Positions 34,370-43,191 of a stretch of 64,000 nt of DNA are shown one piece after another. The DNA lies in NCBI RefSeq assembly GCF_020443565.1, contig NZ_JAIZZN010000003.1, positions 1 through 64,000 of the forward strand. The letters run 5' to 3'. The translations under genes were made by a program, and so were the position numbers. This stretch comes from Clostridium sp. CS001. GTDB lineage: Bacteria > Bacillota > Clostridia > Clostridiales > Clostridiaceae. The notes under the pieces were generated by a model. It was not told where the DNA came from, searched no databases, and saw nothing but the letters and a program-made list of their open reading frames with translations. Position 1 is the first letter of the stretch; each line of letters begins with the position of its first letter.

Positions 34370-34702
34370 ATGGTAAAAGTTGAATTTGTCCGAAGTGCTG
34401 GTAATATAGTTTCTTTTAAAATGAAAGGTCATGCTATGCCAAAGGAAGCAAAGTTAGATGTAGATTTAATTTGTGCTGCTATTTCAGCAATTTCTCAAAC
34501 TATAGTAATTGGTATTGAGGAAGTTTTGAAGATTAAGGCAAAGTACGATATAGAGGATGGATTTCTGAATTTAAATTTAGAAAATCAAACTTTAGAAGAT
34601 ATCGAAAGATGTCAAGTTTTACTTGAAACAATGATATTTGGACTTAAAAGTATAGAAATTAGTAATAGTTATAATATAAAAGTAGAAACGAAGGAGGTGT
34701 AA
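34370..34702 (+). CDS. prp: ribosomal-processing cysteine protease Prp
   Basis: Cleaves the N-terminal extension of L27 that is found in Firmicutes. 110 residues with the catalytic pair visible: His in KMKGHAMP and Cys in [12 protein letters not shown]. Sits between rplU and rpmA as in Bacillus (ysxB) and Staphylococcus. Its substrate site is present in the next gene. Confidence 0.94.
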   Translation: MVKVEFVRSAGNIVSFKMKGHAMPKEAKLDVDLICAAISAISQTIVIGIEEVLKIKAKYDIEDGFLNLNLENQTLEDIERCQVLLETMIFGLKSIEISNSYNIKVETKEV

Positions 34703-34706
34703 TACC

Positions 34707-35018
34707 ATGCTAGTTATGAACCTTCAGTTATTTGCTCACAAAAAAGGAGTAGGTAGCTCAAGAAACGGTAGAGATAGTGAATCTAAGAGACTTGGAACTA
34801 AGCGTGCAGACGGTCAATTCGTTCTTGCAGGTAATATTTTAGTAAGACAAAGAGGAACAAAAATCCATCCAGGAACTAATGTTGGGATTGGTGGAGATGA
34901 TACTCTTTTTGCTAAAGTTGATGGAGTTGTTAAATTCGAAAGAATGGGAAAAACTAAGAAAAAAGCAAGCGTTTATCCTGTTGACTTAGAAGTAGAAGCA
35001 ATTGCAATGGCTGAATAG
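34707..35018 (+). CDS. rpmA: 50S ribosomal protein L27 with Prp-cleaved extension
   Basis: 103 residues. The N-terminal [14 protein letters not shown] matches the Prp recognition pattern (NLQ-x-FA followed by the mature start), so mature L27 would begin at His11. Body [15 protein letters not shown] and [15 protein letters not shown] are canonical. AAGGAGGTG precedes the ATG. Confidence 0.98.
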   Translation: MLVMNLQLFAHKKGVGSSRNGRDSESKRLGTKRADGQFVLAGNILVRQRGTKIHPGTNVGIGGDDTLFAKVDGVVKFERMGKTKKKASVYPVDLEVEAIAMAE

Positions 35019-35021
35019 TTT

Positions 35022-35048
35022 AAGGCACCCTTAAAGGGTGCTTTTTTA
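35022..35048 (+). terminator. terminator of rplU-prp-rpmA
   Basis: GGCACCC pairs with GGGTGCT around TTAAA, followed by TTTTTT. Confidence 0.85.
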
Positions 35049-35071
35049 AAATTCTCTTTCGGAGGATGATT

Positions 35072-35608
35072 ATGAGTGAATTAGAAAATTATATAAGCTT
35101 ACTTAGAAAACAAAGACATGATTTTATGAATGATCTGCAAGTTGTATATGGATATTTGCAAATGATGAGACCTCAAAGTGCTTTAGAATACATAGATAGA
35201 TTATCTAAGGAAAATGAAATCATTAGTGAAGTTTATAGGTTACAAGATAATGGTTTTTCACTATGCCTTGAGAATAATATTAAGAGATTATGGGCAAATG
35301 AAATAAAAGTAGAAGTAGATATTGAAATTGCTGAATTTAAAAATAAAATATTTAAAAATGAGTACAATAAAAAAAGTGATTTGGTTAATACTATATTTAT
35401 GGAAATAGAAGATACTAATCAGAAATTTGTTTATATTTATATATTTGAAGATGAGTTAGGTGAGAGCTTACTTGTTACTAATAATGAAGCCATGGCAGAT
35501 GAAATAAGCTGGATGGATGAGTGGCAAAAGATAGATATAGAAATAGATGATTTTAAAGTTTATAGATGTGATTTTGATAACAATATAGCTTATAGGTTGA
35601 TATTCTAA
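35072..35608 (+). CDS. Spo0B-like histidine phosphotransferase-type protein
   Basis: 179 residues. N-terminal four-helix-type segment LRKQRHDFMNDLQVVYGYLQ carries the H-D-F-x-N-D/E-L-Q phosphoacceptor pattern of Spo0B and related sensor-kinase dimerisation domains; QSALEYIDRL follows. The C-terminal half is an ATPase-like fold without recognisable N, G1 or G2 boxes, as in Spo0B. Lies between rpmA and obg exactly as spo0B does in Bacillus, though clostridia are usually said to lack the full phosphorelay, so its partner is unclear. ATG 35072 after GGAGG. Confidence 0.75.
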   Translation: MSELENYISLLRKQRHDFMNDLQVVYGYLQMMRPQSALEYIDRLSKENEIISEVYRLQDNGFSLCLENNIKRLWANEIKVEVDIEIAEFKNKIFKNEYNKKSDLVNTIFMEIEDTNQKFVYIYIFEDELGESLLVTNNEAMADEISWMDEWQKIDIEIDDFKVYRCDFDNNIAYRLIF

Positions 35609-35610
35609 GT

Positions 35611-35644
35611 CATTAATATTGCAGCACTGCAAACGATGATTTAA
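35611..35644 (+). repeat. dispersed 33-bp hairpin repeat, copy 3
   Basis: CATTAATATTGCAGCACTGC followed by AAACGATGATTTAA, two bases after the stop of the Spo0B-like gene. This copy has a damaged inner hairpin (CACT against AACG), so it may be degenerating. Confidence 0.75.
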
Positions 35645-35699
35645 TTAATAGATTTTAAATTTTTAAAAATAGAAAATGCGTTAAGGTAAGGTGAAATAT

Positions 35700-36983
35700 A
35701 TGTTTATTGATACAGCCAAAATTTTTGTTAAATCAGGAGACGGTGGAAGTGGAGCCGTTTCATTTAGAAGAGAAAAATATATGCCACTTGGTGGACCAGA
35801 TGGTGGAGACGGTGGAGATGGTGGAAATGTAATATTGGTAGTTGATCCTAGCATGACTACTCTCTTAGACTTTTCATATGCAAGAAAGTTCATAGCAAAG
35901 GGTGGAGTTCAAGGTTCAGGCTCTAAATGTTATGGAAAAGCTGGAGAAGATCTGTATGTTAAAGTTCCAATGGGTACAATTGTAAGAGATGTGGAAACAG
36001 ACAAAATAATGTGTGATTTATCACATGAGGGTCAAACCTATTTAGTTTGTAAAGCAGGAAATGGTGGAAAAGGTAATGTTAAGTTTTGTACACCTACAAG
36101 ACAGGCACCAACTTTTGCTGAACCTGGAATGCCAGGAGAAGAAAGATGGATTAAGCTTGAACTTAAGCTTTTAGCTGATGTTGGACTACTAGGATTTCCT
36201 AATGTAGGTAAGTCAACATTGCTCTCAGTAGTATCAAAAGCAACGCCTAAAATAGCTAACTATCATTTTACTACTTTAAAACCAAGTTTAGGAGTAGTAA
36301 GTGTGAAGGGTATACAAAGTTTTGTTATGGCTGATATACCGGGAATAATTGAAGGAGCTGCTGAAGGGGTAGGTCTTGGAATAGATTTCTTAAGACATAT
36401 CGAAAGAACTAGAATGCTTATTCATGTAGTTGATATTTCAGGAATCGAAGGAAGAGACCCTGTAGATGACTTTATAAAGATAAATGCAGAACTTAAGAAA
36501 TACGACATTAAATTATGGGATAGACCACAGATAATAGCAGCCAACAAGAGTGATATGCTATTTGATGATGAAGTCTTCGTAAACTTTAAGAAGAAATTAA
36601 ATGAAATGGGATATGATGATAGTAAGATATTTAAAATATCAGCAGCTACAAATCAAGGTCTTGAAGAACTTATGAAAGAAGCAGCTAGGATGTTATCTAC
36701 CATTCCAGTTACAGAACTAGTAATAAGTGATGATGAAAAATTCATAGTAGAACAAAAGAGATTTACATACACTATTACTGTGAACGAAGAAGGAACTTTT
36801 GTTGTTGAAGGAACATTTGTTGACAGATTACTAAGTGCTGTTAATGTAAACGAACCAGATTCACTTAAATATTTCCACAAAGTATTAAAAAATAAGGGAG
36901 TATTTGATGCATTAGTTGAAAAGGGAGTTCAAGACGGTGATTTAGTAAAACTACAAAACTTTGAATTTGAATTCTTATTATAA
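35700..36983 (+). CDS. obgE: Obg-family GTPase
   Basis: 427 residues. Glycine-rich Obg fold at the N-terminus ([34 protein letters not shown]), GTPase domain with [12 protein letters not shown] (G1), [16 protein letters not shown] (G3) and NKSDM (G4), and the C-terminal OCT domain. Couples ribosome assembly to growth and stress; in Bacillus also to sporulation. Start ATG 35700, with AAGGTG upstream; the frame extends 3 codons further up. Confidence 0.97.
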   Translation: MFIDTAKIFVKSGDGGSGAVSFRREKYMPLGGPDGGDGGDGGNVILVVDPSMTTLLDFSYARKFIAKGGVQGSGSKCYGKAGEDLYVKVPMGTIVRDVETDKIMCDLSHEGQTYLVCKAGNGGKGNVKFCTPTRQAPTFAEPGMPGEERWIKLELKLLADVGLLGFPNVGKSTLLSVVSKATPKIANYHFTTLKPSLGVVSVKGIQSFVMADIPGIIEGAAEGVGLGIDFLRHIERTRMLIHVVDISGIEGRDPVDDFIKINAELKKYDIKLWDRPQIIAANKSDMLFDDEVFVNFKKKLNEMGYDDSKIFKISAATNQGLEELMKEAARMLSTIPVTELVISDDEKFIVEQKRFTYTITVNEEGTFVVEGTFVDRLLSAVNVNEPDSLKYFHKVLKNKGVFDALVEKGVQDGDLVKLQNFEFEFLL

Positions 36984-37035
36984 AAGGTAATGAATGAAAA
37001 TTATTATCTTATAAGAATGTAGTAAGGAGGATATT

Positions 37036-37326
37036 ATGATTACAAGTAAACAAAGAAGTTATTTAAGAACTATTGCAAATCCATTACAGCCAATATTTCA
37101 AGTTGGAAAGGCTGGTATAGAAGAAAACTTTTTAAAACAGGTAGAAGATGCGCTAGAATCTAGAGAGCTTATTAAAATTAAAGTTCTAAATAATAGTGGA
37201 CTAACTGCTAGGGAAGCTTCAGATATAATTTGCGAGAAAATAGATGCACAGGGAGTTCAAGCTATCGGCAACAAATGTGTATTATATAAAAGATCTTTTA
37301 AAAAGCCCAAAATTGAATTACCATAA
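37036..37326 (+). CDS. yhbY: YhbY-type CRM-domain RNA-binding protein
   Basis: 96 residues forming a single CRM domain: KQRSYLRTIANPLQPIFQVG, GIEENFLKQVEDALESRELI, and the GNKCVLYKRS end. Associates with pre-50S subunits in other species. GTAAGGAGG upstream; follows obg as in many Firmicutes. Confidence 0.93.
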   Translation: MITSKQRSYLRTIANPLQPIFQVGKAGIEENFLKQVEDALESRELIKIKVLNNSGLTAREASDIICEKIDAQGVQAIGNKCVLYKRSFKKPKIELP

Positions 37327-37352
37327 AAGCATGTAAGTTTACATGCTTTTTC
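37325..37352 (+). terminator. terminator of obg-yhbY
   Basis: AAAGCATGTAA pairs with TTACATGCTTT, followed by TTCC. The stem is strong but the T tract is short. Confidence 0.7.
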
Positions 37353-37399
37353 CTCTATAGAAAATTATATTCTGTGTTATTATTTTCCAAGGCTTCTTT

Positions 37400-37503
37400 A
37401 ACAACATTTTGGAAGCTTCAAGTCTGCCATCTTCTATAAGTGGCAGTTGCCTAGCCCAGAAAAGTTACTTTGGTGGCAGTCTAAATCTGCTTCCAAAGTT
37501 GTT
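37400..37503 (+). other. large imperfect hairpin adjoining a dispersed repeat
   Basis: AACAACATTTTGGAAGC (37400-37416) pairs with GCTTCCAAAGTTGTT (37489-37503) apart from one bulged base; inside are CTGCCA (37424-37429) and two TGGCAG motifs (37441-37446, 37473-37478), either of which can pair with it. The right arm runs into the first bases of repeat copy 4. Function unknown. Confidence 0.5.
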
Positions 37504-37533
37504 AATATTGCAGCACCGCAGGTGATGATTTAA
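37501..37533 (+). repeat. dispersed 33-bp hairpin repeat, copy 4
   Basis: GTTAATATTGCAGCACCGC followed by AGGTGATGATTTAA; the intact consensus. Followed by CGATAT and a perfect hairpin TTCAGAAGG/CCTTCTGAA that leads into copy 5. Confidence 0.85.
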
Positions 37534-37567
37534 CGATATTTCAGAAGGTAAATCTCCTTCTGAAGTC

Positions 37568-37600
37568 GTTAATATTACAGCACCACAGGTGATGATTTAA
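37568..37600 (+). repeat. dispersed 33-bp hairpin repeat, copy 5
   Basis: GTTAATATTACAGCACCAC followed by AGGTGATGATTTAA. The inner stem CACC/GGTG is kept while its loop changes from GCA to ACA. Lies 35 bases behind copy 4 in the same orientation. Confidence 0.85.
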
Positions 37601-37656
37601 AAGATGACTTAGATTATATGATTTACTTTAGATTATATTATAAAGAAGGTGATACA

Positions 37657-38256
37657 GTGAAAAAGGCTATTTTTGGAGGGACTTTCGATCCAATTCACAT
37701 AGGTCACGTTCATATTGCCTATGAAGCATTGTACAATATACATTTGGATAAAGTTATATTTATGCCAGCAGGAAATCCACCCAATAAAACGGGTAAAAAA
37801 ATTACTGATGCTCAAACTAGATATGAGCTAGTTAAAATGGCAGTTGTGAAAGAGCCATATTTTGAAATAAGTAGTTATGAAATAAATAAAAAAGAAAAAA
37901 GCTATACTTATGAAACTGTTGAGTTTTTTAGCAAAATGGAACCGACTACAGAGTGGTATTTTCTAATTGGAGTTGACAGTTTAATGGACCTGTGCAATTG
38001 GAAGAACATAGATAGACTATTAAGTAGCTGCAGAATTATTGCTTATAATAGGGCAGGGTTTTCCATAGAAGAAATTTTAAATCAAAAGAGATATATAGAG
38101 CAAAAGTTCAATAAAGAAATAATCTTTCTGGATATGCCAATTATTGATGTATCTTCAACAGGCATTAGAGATAGTATAAAAAAAGGTAGGAATATTGATT
38201 ATCTCCTTCCTAGGGGTACAGAGGAACTTATTCATAAGTTTCATATTTATAAATAG
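37657..38256 (+). CDS. nadD: nicotinate-nucleotide adenylyltransferase
   Basis: Adenylates nicotinate mononucleotide in NAD synthesis. Nucleotidyltransferase motif IFGGTFDPIHIGH at residues 4-16 and the C-terminal DVSSTGIRDSIKKG (ISSTxIR) are diagnostic. 199 residues from GTG 37657; the frame extends upstream to 37618, but homologues start at the GTG and GAAGGTGATAC precedes it. Forms the usual yhbY-nadD-yqeK order. Confidence 0.95.
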   Translation: MKKAIFGGTFDPIHIGHVHIAYEALYNIHLDKVIFMPAGNPPNKTGKKITDAQTRYELVKMAVVKEPYFEISSYEINKKEKSYTYETVEFFSKMEPTTEWYFLIGVDSLMDLCNWKNIDRLLSSCRIIAYNRAGFSIEEILNQKRYIEQKFNKEIIFLDMPIIDVSSTGIRDSIKKGRNIDYLLPRGTEELIHKFHIYK

Positions 38257-38310
38257 GAAAAAACAATCAACGGTTATTCACTATATTATAGGAATACTAG
38301 GAGGGCTTAT

Positions 38311-38883
38311 ATGTGGAATGAGAAACAAATGCTTGATTATTTGTATAAAAACTTAAGTGAAAATAAATTAAAGCATAGTCTAAATGTTAGTGAAACAGCA
38401 GTTTTACTAGCCGTAAAATATGGAGAGAACATAGAAAAAGCTCGAATTTCAGGTTTAGTACATGATTGTGCTAAGTGTATGAAGGATGAAGAACTTATAA
38501 AGGTGGCTAGAACTTCTGGAATGCAAATAGATGAAGTATGCATAAGTAATCCATCTATTTTACATGGTTATGTGGCTAGTATAATAGCTAAAGAAGAAAT
38601 GGGAATTGAAGATGAGGATATGCTCATGGCCATTAGATATCACACTACAGGCAGAAAAGATATGAGTGTTTTAGAAAAAATAATATACGTTGCTGATTAC
38701 ATAGAGCCATTAAGAACATTTGATGAAGTAGAAAAGTTGAGAAATTTAAGCAATGTAGATTTAGATGAAGCAGTAGTACGGTCACTAGAAAATTCAATAA
38801 AATATGTAATAAGTCAAAATGGATTATTGCATACAGATACAATACATGCAAGAAATTATTTATTAAGCAAGCATAGTAGGTGA
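38311..38883 (+). CDS. yqeK: YqeK-type HD-domain hydrolase
   Basis: 190 residues with HD-domain metal motifs: KLKHSLNVSETAVLLA, GLVHDCAKCM (HD), ILHGYVASII and IRYHTTGR. YqeK proteins hydrolyse diadenosine tetraphosphate symmetrically. AGGAGGG upstream; directly followed (5 bases) by the LCP gene. Confidence 0.92.
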   Translation: MWNEKQMLDYLYKNLSENKLKHSLNVSETAVLLAVKYGENIEKARISGLVHDCAKCMKDEELIKVARTSGMQIDEVCISNPSILHGYVASIIAKEEMGIEDEDMLMAIRYHTTGRKDMSVLEKIIYVADYIEPLRTFDEVEKLRNLSNVDLDEAVVRSLENSIKYVISQNGLLHTDTIHARNYLLSKHSR

Positions 38884-38887
38884 GAGC

Positions 38888-40147
38888 ATGAAAAAAGAAA
38901 GAAAACGAAAAAAAATAGTAAATTATAAAAGATTTGCCACAGTTACTATCACCTTTGTGGTGATATCCTTTGCATTAATTTTTGCTTATTTTTATTTTTA
39001 CTTGTCTAATTTTAACAATAATGCTGTAGACTTATCATCAAATTTAAGCAGTAAGGATATAGAACAAATAAAAAAGACAGGAAAATCTTGTAACATATTA
39101 ATTATGGGTGTAGATGTAGGAACTCCAGGCAGTGTAAATGCTAATGATCCTAAGAGGACGGATACACTTATAGTGGCACATTATAATGCGGAAGATGGTA
39201 AGATTAATTTAGTTTCTATACCTAGAGATATATTAATTAATATAAATGGTAAAAATCAAAAAATTAATGCTGCCCATGCAATTGGGGGAGTAAAATATGC
39301 AGTTGCTGCTGTAGAAAAGTTATTAAGTATCAAAATTGATTACTATGGCAAAGTTGATTATGAGGGATTCAGAAAAGTAATTGATGCTATTGGTGGAATT
39401 GATATGGATATAACGAGAAACATGAATTATGATGATCCTACGCAAAACTTGAGTATTCATTTTAAAAAAGACACAACAGTGCATTTAGATGGAAAAAAAG
39501 CTGAGGAATTCTTTAGGTGGAGAAAAAATAATGATGGTACTGGTTTCCAAGATGGTGATTTAGGAAGAATAGAAAATCAACATATGTTTATTGGAAAAGT
39601 CATGGATAAAGTGAAAAATCCTCTTATAGTACTTAAAATTCCAGGTATTTTATCAGCAATTCAGGACTACGTTGAGGTTAACATGGATGGCAGTGAGATA
39701 ATGAAGTACGGATACATATTTGCTAGTATAGGAAGGGATAAACTTTCTATGGATACACTCAAAGGAGATGCAAAATATATATCAGGTATATCATATTTAA
39801 TATATGATGAAGATCAAAATAAAGAGATTGTCTCAAAATTACAAGATAGCAATGTGAAATTTATTGACAAATCAAATCTTAATATAAAAGTAATCAACGG
39901 GACTAAAAAACCAGGCCTAGCAAGCGATTTCAAAGAATTCCTTGCAGAAAAGGGTTATAGTAAAGTGACTACGGAGAATGGACCAGCTACTAGTAAGACT
40001 AAGATTGAGGTATATAAAGGTGATAAAGAGATTGAAGAAGATCTAAAAAAAGACTTTAAAATAGACAACATTGAGTTTTTATTGCCAACAAAGGATAACT
40101 TTGATATGATAGTTATATTAGGCGAAGACCATGAATACATTAAATAG
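38888..40147 (+). CDS. LytR-CpsA-Psr (LCP) family wall-polymer ligase
   Basis: Transfers lipid-linked wall glycopolymers to peptidoglycan. One N-terminal membrane helix (FATVTITFVVISFALIFAYF), the LCP domain with ILIMGVDVG, RTDTLIVAHY, VSIPRDILINI, NAAHAIGG and a catalytic Arg-rich EEFFRWRK, and a C-terminal LytR_C domain (about 330-415, IKVINGTKKPGLASDF). 419 residues. No rsfS follows, although it often does in clostridia. Confidence 0.92.
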   Translation: MKKERKRKKIVNYKRFATVTITFVVISFALIFAYFYFYLSNFNNNAVDLSSNLSSKDIEQIKKTGKSCNILIMGVDVGTPGSVNANDPKRTDTLIVAHYNAEDGKINLVSIPRDILININGKNQKINAAHAIGGVKYAVAAVEKLLSIKIDYYGKVDYEGFRKVIDAIGGIDMDITRNMNYDDPTQNLSIHFKKDTTVHLDGKKAEEFFRWRKNNDGTGFQDGDLGRIENQHMFIGKVMDKVKNPLIVLKIPGILSAIQDYVEVNMDGSEIMKYGYIFASIGRDKLSMDTLKGDAKYISGISYLIYDEDQNKEIVSKLQDSNVKFIDKSNLNIKVINGTKKPGLASDFKEFLAEKGYSKVTTENGPATSKTKIEVYKGDKEIEEDLKKDFKIDNIEFLLPTKDNFDMIVILGEDHEYIK

Positions 40148-40221
40148 TTTTTTTAATATTTTAAATTTATTAATATTAATTTGAATCTATAAATATTAAT
40201 AATTATGAGGAGGAGAAGAAA

Positions 40222-40605
40222 GTGGAAAAACAAATTATAAGCACTACGAATGCACCAGCAGCAATAGGACCATATTCTCAAGCAGTAAAGGTTGGTAACT
40301 TATTGTATACTTCAGGACAATTAGCAATAAATTCAGCTACTGGAGAATTTATAAATGACGATATAAAAAAGGCAACAGCGCAATCCTTAGATAATGTAAA
40401 GGCAATACTAGCAGAAGCTGGTACTACATTAGATAAGGTAGTAAAAACTTTAGTATTCCTAAAGGATATGAATGATTTTGCAGATATGAATGAAGTATAT
40501 GCAAAGTATTTCAGCACAAATCCACCAGCTAGATCTTGTGTTCAAGCAGGAAAGCTTCCTAAGGATGCATTAATAGAAATAGAAGTAATAGCTATAGTTG
40601 AATAA
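40222..40605 (+). CDS. ridA: RidA family enamine/imine deaminase
   Basis: 127 residues. Conserved APAAIGPYSQAVKVGNLLYTSGQ, KTLVFLKDMNDFADMNEVY and the substrate-binding Arg in NPPARSCVQAGKLPKDALIEIE. Removes reactive 2-aminoacrylate. AGGAGGAG upstream, monocistronic with its own terminator. Confidence 0.95.
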   Translation: MEKQIISTTNAPAAIGPYSQAVKVGNLLYTSGQLAINSATGEFINDDIKKATAQSLDNVKAILAEAGTTLDKVVKTLVFLKDMNDFADMNEVYAKYFSTNPPARSCVQAGKLPKDALIEIEVIAIVE

Positions 40606-40649
40606 TATATTAGCATATTTGCTAATTGTTTTTTAAAATGCATTATAAG

Positions 40650-40677
40650 ACCTCGGGTAGTAACTCGAGGTTTTTTA
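40650..40677 (+). terminator. terminator of ridA
   Basis: ACCTCG pairs with CGAGGT around GGTAGTAACT, followed by TTTTT. Confidence 0.8.
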
Positions 40678-40751
40678 TAGTTTAGTGCATCCCTAAATGA
40701 ATTAAGGGGAAAATATAAAAAAATATGAACAGTTGGAAAATGAGGTGCAAC

Positions 40752-41675
40752 ATGAATAATAAATTAACCTATGTAGTTGGAGAAAATATTACTGAAGTAA
40801 AGCTAAGAGATTACTTGAAGTTTACAGAGAACCTATCTAGCAGATTTATAAAGAGTTCAGGGATTAGTGGAAAGATAAGTGTAAATAATAAAGTCGCTAA
40901 ACTAAACCATAGAATAAACTCAAATGACAAGATAGAAATCGATATGAAGAAAGAAGAACATCAAAATATTGAACCAGAAAAAATGGATCTTGAAGTGGTA
41001 TACGAGGATGTAGATATTATTGTAATAAATAAGAGGCCAGGTATGGTGGTTCATCCTACTAGAGGATATCCATTTGGAACCCTTGCAAATGGAGTTTTAT
41101 ATTATTTCAAAGAAAAAGGTGAAAAATGCATTGTTAGGTTAGTAAGTAGGCTTGACATGGATACTTCAGGTCTTATAATAATTGCAAAAAATCAATTTTC
41201 TCATATGGCCTTGGCTAGAGACATGCAAGATAAAGACTTGCATGCTAAAACTTTTGAGAAGAGTTATATGGCTATTGTCCATGGTAATATGAAGGAAAAG
41301 TTGGGTACTATTGATTTACCAATTGGTAAGCTTGATGAAGAAAGTATAAAGAGGGAAGTCTGTGAAAATGGTCAAAGAAGTGTAACTCATTATGAAGTTA
41401 TGGAATCTTTTAAAAATGCTGATTTAGTAAAGGTTACCTTAGAGACTGGTAGAACACATCAAATTCGTGTTCATTTAAGTCATATTGGGCATCCGATTTA
41501 CGGAGATAGTCTTTATGGAACTAGCGAAAGTCAATATATTGATAGGCAGGCACTACATGCATATAAGTTAATTATTCCACATCCAAGAACCGGTGAGGAA
41601 CTTATACTTATGACAGAACTACCTGAGGATATGAAGGAATTGGAACTCAAACTAAAAGCAGAAAGCAATATATAA
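40752..41675 (+). CDS. RluA-family pseudouridine synthase
   Basis: 307 residues from ATG 40752 (GAGGTGCAAC upstream). N-terminal S4-like part (LRDYLKFTENLSSRFIKSSG), then the catalytic core: VVHPTRGYPFGTLANG, SRLDMDTSGLIIIAKN with the catalytic Asp (RLDxxTSG) and LETGRTHQIRVHLSHIGHPI. RluA, RluC and RluD specificities cannot be separated from the sequence alone. Confidence 0.93.
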   Translation: MNNKLTYVVGENITEVKLRDYLKFTENLSSRFIKSSGISGKISVNNKVAKLNHRINSNDKIEIDMKKEEHQNIEPEKMDLEVVYEDVDIIVINKRPGMVVHPTRGYPFGTLANGVLYYFKEKGEKCIVRLVSRLDMDTSGLIIIAKNQFSHMALARDMQDKDLHAKTFEKSYMAIVHGNMKEKLGTIDLPIGKLDEESIKREVCENGQRSVTHYEVMESFKNADLVKVTLETGRTHQIRVHLSHIGHPIYGDSLYGTSESQYIDRQALHAYKLIIPHPRTGEELILMTELPEDMKELELKLKAESNI

Positions 41676-41676
41676 A

Positions 41677-41737
41677 AAACACCAGGTTATAAAATGTATC
41701 CTATAGGCTACATTTTATTATTCCTGGTGTTTTCTAT
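41677..41737. terminator. bidirectional terminator, convergent genes
   Basis: AAACACCAGG pairs with CCTGGTGTTT, enclosing a second stem AAAATGTA/TACATTTT. T runs on both strands; serves the pseudouridine synthase and the convergent carboxypeptidase. Confidence 0.8.
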
Positions 41738-41740
41738 ATA

Positions 41741-43042
41741 TTAGTATTTGTCATTTAATTTGCTTATAGCTTTCCTAAGTTTTCTTCTTCTTCTTACTTT
41801 TTTCACTCTCATAAAAACAATGAATAATGCAAGGATAATAGCAAGATATTTTATTGTGTTTATTAAAAGTGAAGAGTTTTTTGAAGTATTTAAATTATTT
41901 CCTGGAAATATATTGCCACGAGACAAGCTGCTTTTATTATAATCTAATCCACTAGAAAGAGGTAAATTATAGGAGTCCTCGCCACAGGTAATTACGGTAT
42001 TACTTATTATGTCACCCTTATTAATAGCTGAGATATCTAAATTATTTTTCTGTGGATTAATTACTGGAGTTAAAGTTGAGTTTTTAGCTTTAACAACATA
42101 AAAATCTTTCGATGCAAGAAGAGGAATCACAGTACCATCTTCTAAAGTTAAATTGGATACTACATCATCTTTATTTAAAAACTTAGATAACTCAAAGTTT
42201 TTGAACCCATAATCAAATAGCTTTCTACTGTCTGGGAAAAAGGTTTTTACAGAGTCATGTATAAGTGATACTATAAGTTTCTGACCATTTCTAGAAGCTA
42301 CTGCAATAAAGGAATGCTGTGATTGGATGGTATAACCTGTTTTTCCACCTTCACAACCCTGATAATAGTAGGAATCTCCAGGTTGTATTAATCTATTACC
42401 ATTCCATAGGGGACGTTTTTCTAAAGATTTATTTGTTGGTGCCATTATATATGAAGAAGTTGTTGAAATCTCCTTATACTCAGCATGCTTAGTAAGTTCC
42501 TGCATAATTAAAGCTAAGTCATAGGCTGAGGTTTTATGATTAACGTCATATAGACCATTGGGATTGACGAAATTAGTGTTTTTGCAACCTAAAGACTTTG
42601 CCTTTTCATTCATAAGCTTTGCAAATTCTTCTGTGGAACCACTTATGTGTTCTGCTAAGGCGATGGCACAATCATTAGCAGAAGCAAGGATTAATCCATA
42701 TAATAATTCTTTAACAGAAATTTGTTCGCCTTCAAAGATATATATTTTTGAACCATCAGCCATTTCTGCATTTTTGCTTACTGTTACCATATCTTCTAAT
42801 TTATCATTCTCTAAGACTAAAAGTGCAGTCATTATTTTAGTGGTAGAAGCCGGTGGATAAGCAGAATTCTTATTTTTTTCGTAAAGTATTTTACCGGTAG
42901 TAGCATCCATTAAAACAACGCTATCAGCTGATACTGTTGGTGGTGATGGTGCCACTGGTGGAGTTACGTTTGCTTTAACTGCTGAGGATATATTAAAAAT
43001 TAAAAAGATTGACGTAAGTATTATTGAAATTAACTTCTTCAT
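41741..43042 (-). CDS. D-alanyl-D-alanine carboxypeptidase (class C low-mass PBP)
   Basis: DacA/DacF-type enzyme that trims the terminal D-Ala of wall peptides. Signal peptide (ISIILTSIFLIFNISSAVKA), active-site motifs SxxK Ser66-Lys69 (PASTTK), SxN Ser121-Asn123 (SAND) and KTG 234-236 (GGKTGYT), a C-terminal beta domain, then an additional membrane helix (LINTIKYLAIILALFIVFM) and a basic RRRRKLRK tail that anchors it. 433 residues. AGGAGG (minus strand) ahead of the start. Divergent from comEA. Confidence 0.95.
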   Translation of the reverse strand: MKKLISIILTSIFLIFNISSAVKANVTPPVAPSPPTVSADSVVLMDATTGKILYEKNKNSAYPPASTTKIMTALLVLENDKLEDMVTVSKNAEMADGSKIYIFEGEQISVKELLYGLILASANDCAIALAEHISGSTEEFAKLMNEKAKSLGCKNTNFVNPNGLYDVNHKTSAYDLALIMQELTKHAEYKEISTTSSYIMAPTNKSLEKRPLWNGNRLIQPGDSYYYQGCEGGKTGYTIQSQHSFIAVASRNGQKLIVSLIHDSVKTFFPDSRKLFDYGFKNFELSKFLNKDDVVSNLTLEDGTVIPLLASKDFYVVKAKNSTLTPVINPQKNNLDISAINKGDIISNTVITCGEDSYNLPLSSGLDYNKSSLSRGNIFPGNNLNTSKNSSLLINTIKYLAIILALFIVFMRVKKVRRRRKLRKAISKLNDKY

Positions 43043-43191
43043 AGATTACCTCCCAGTTTTTCAATATTTATATTATATCAAAAAAATACTTTTTTAGCGA
43101 CAGTATTTTTAGAAAGTTGTCAATAATTCCATATATGAAGATAAAATAATTAAGAATTAGTTTGTGAGGCATAACTTAATAAGGAGGAAGT

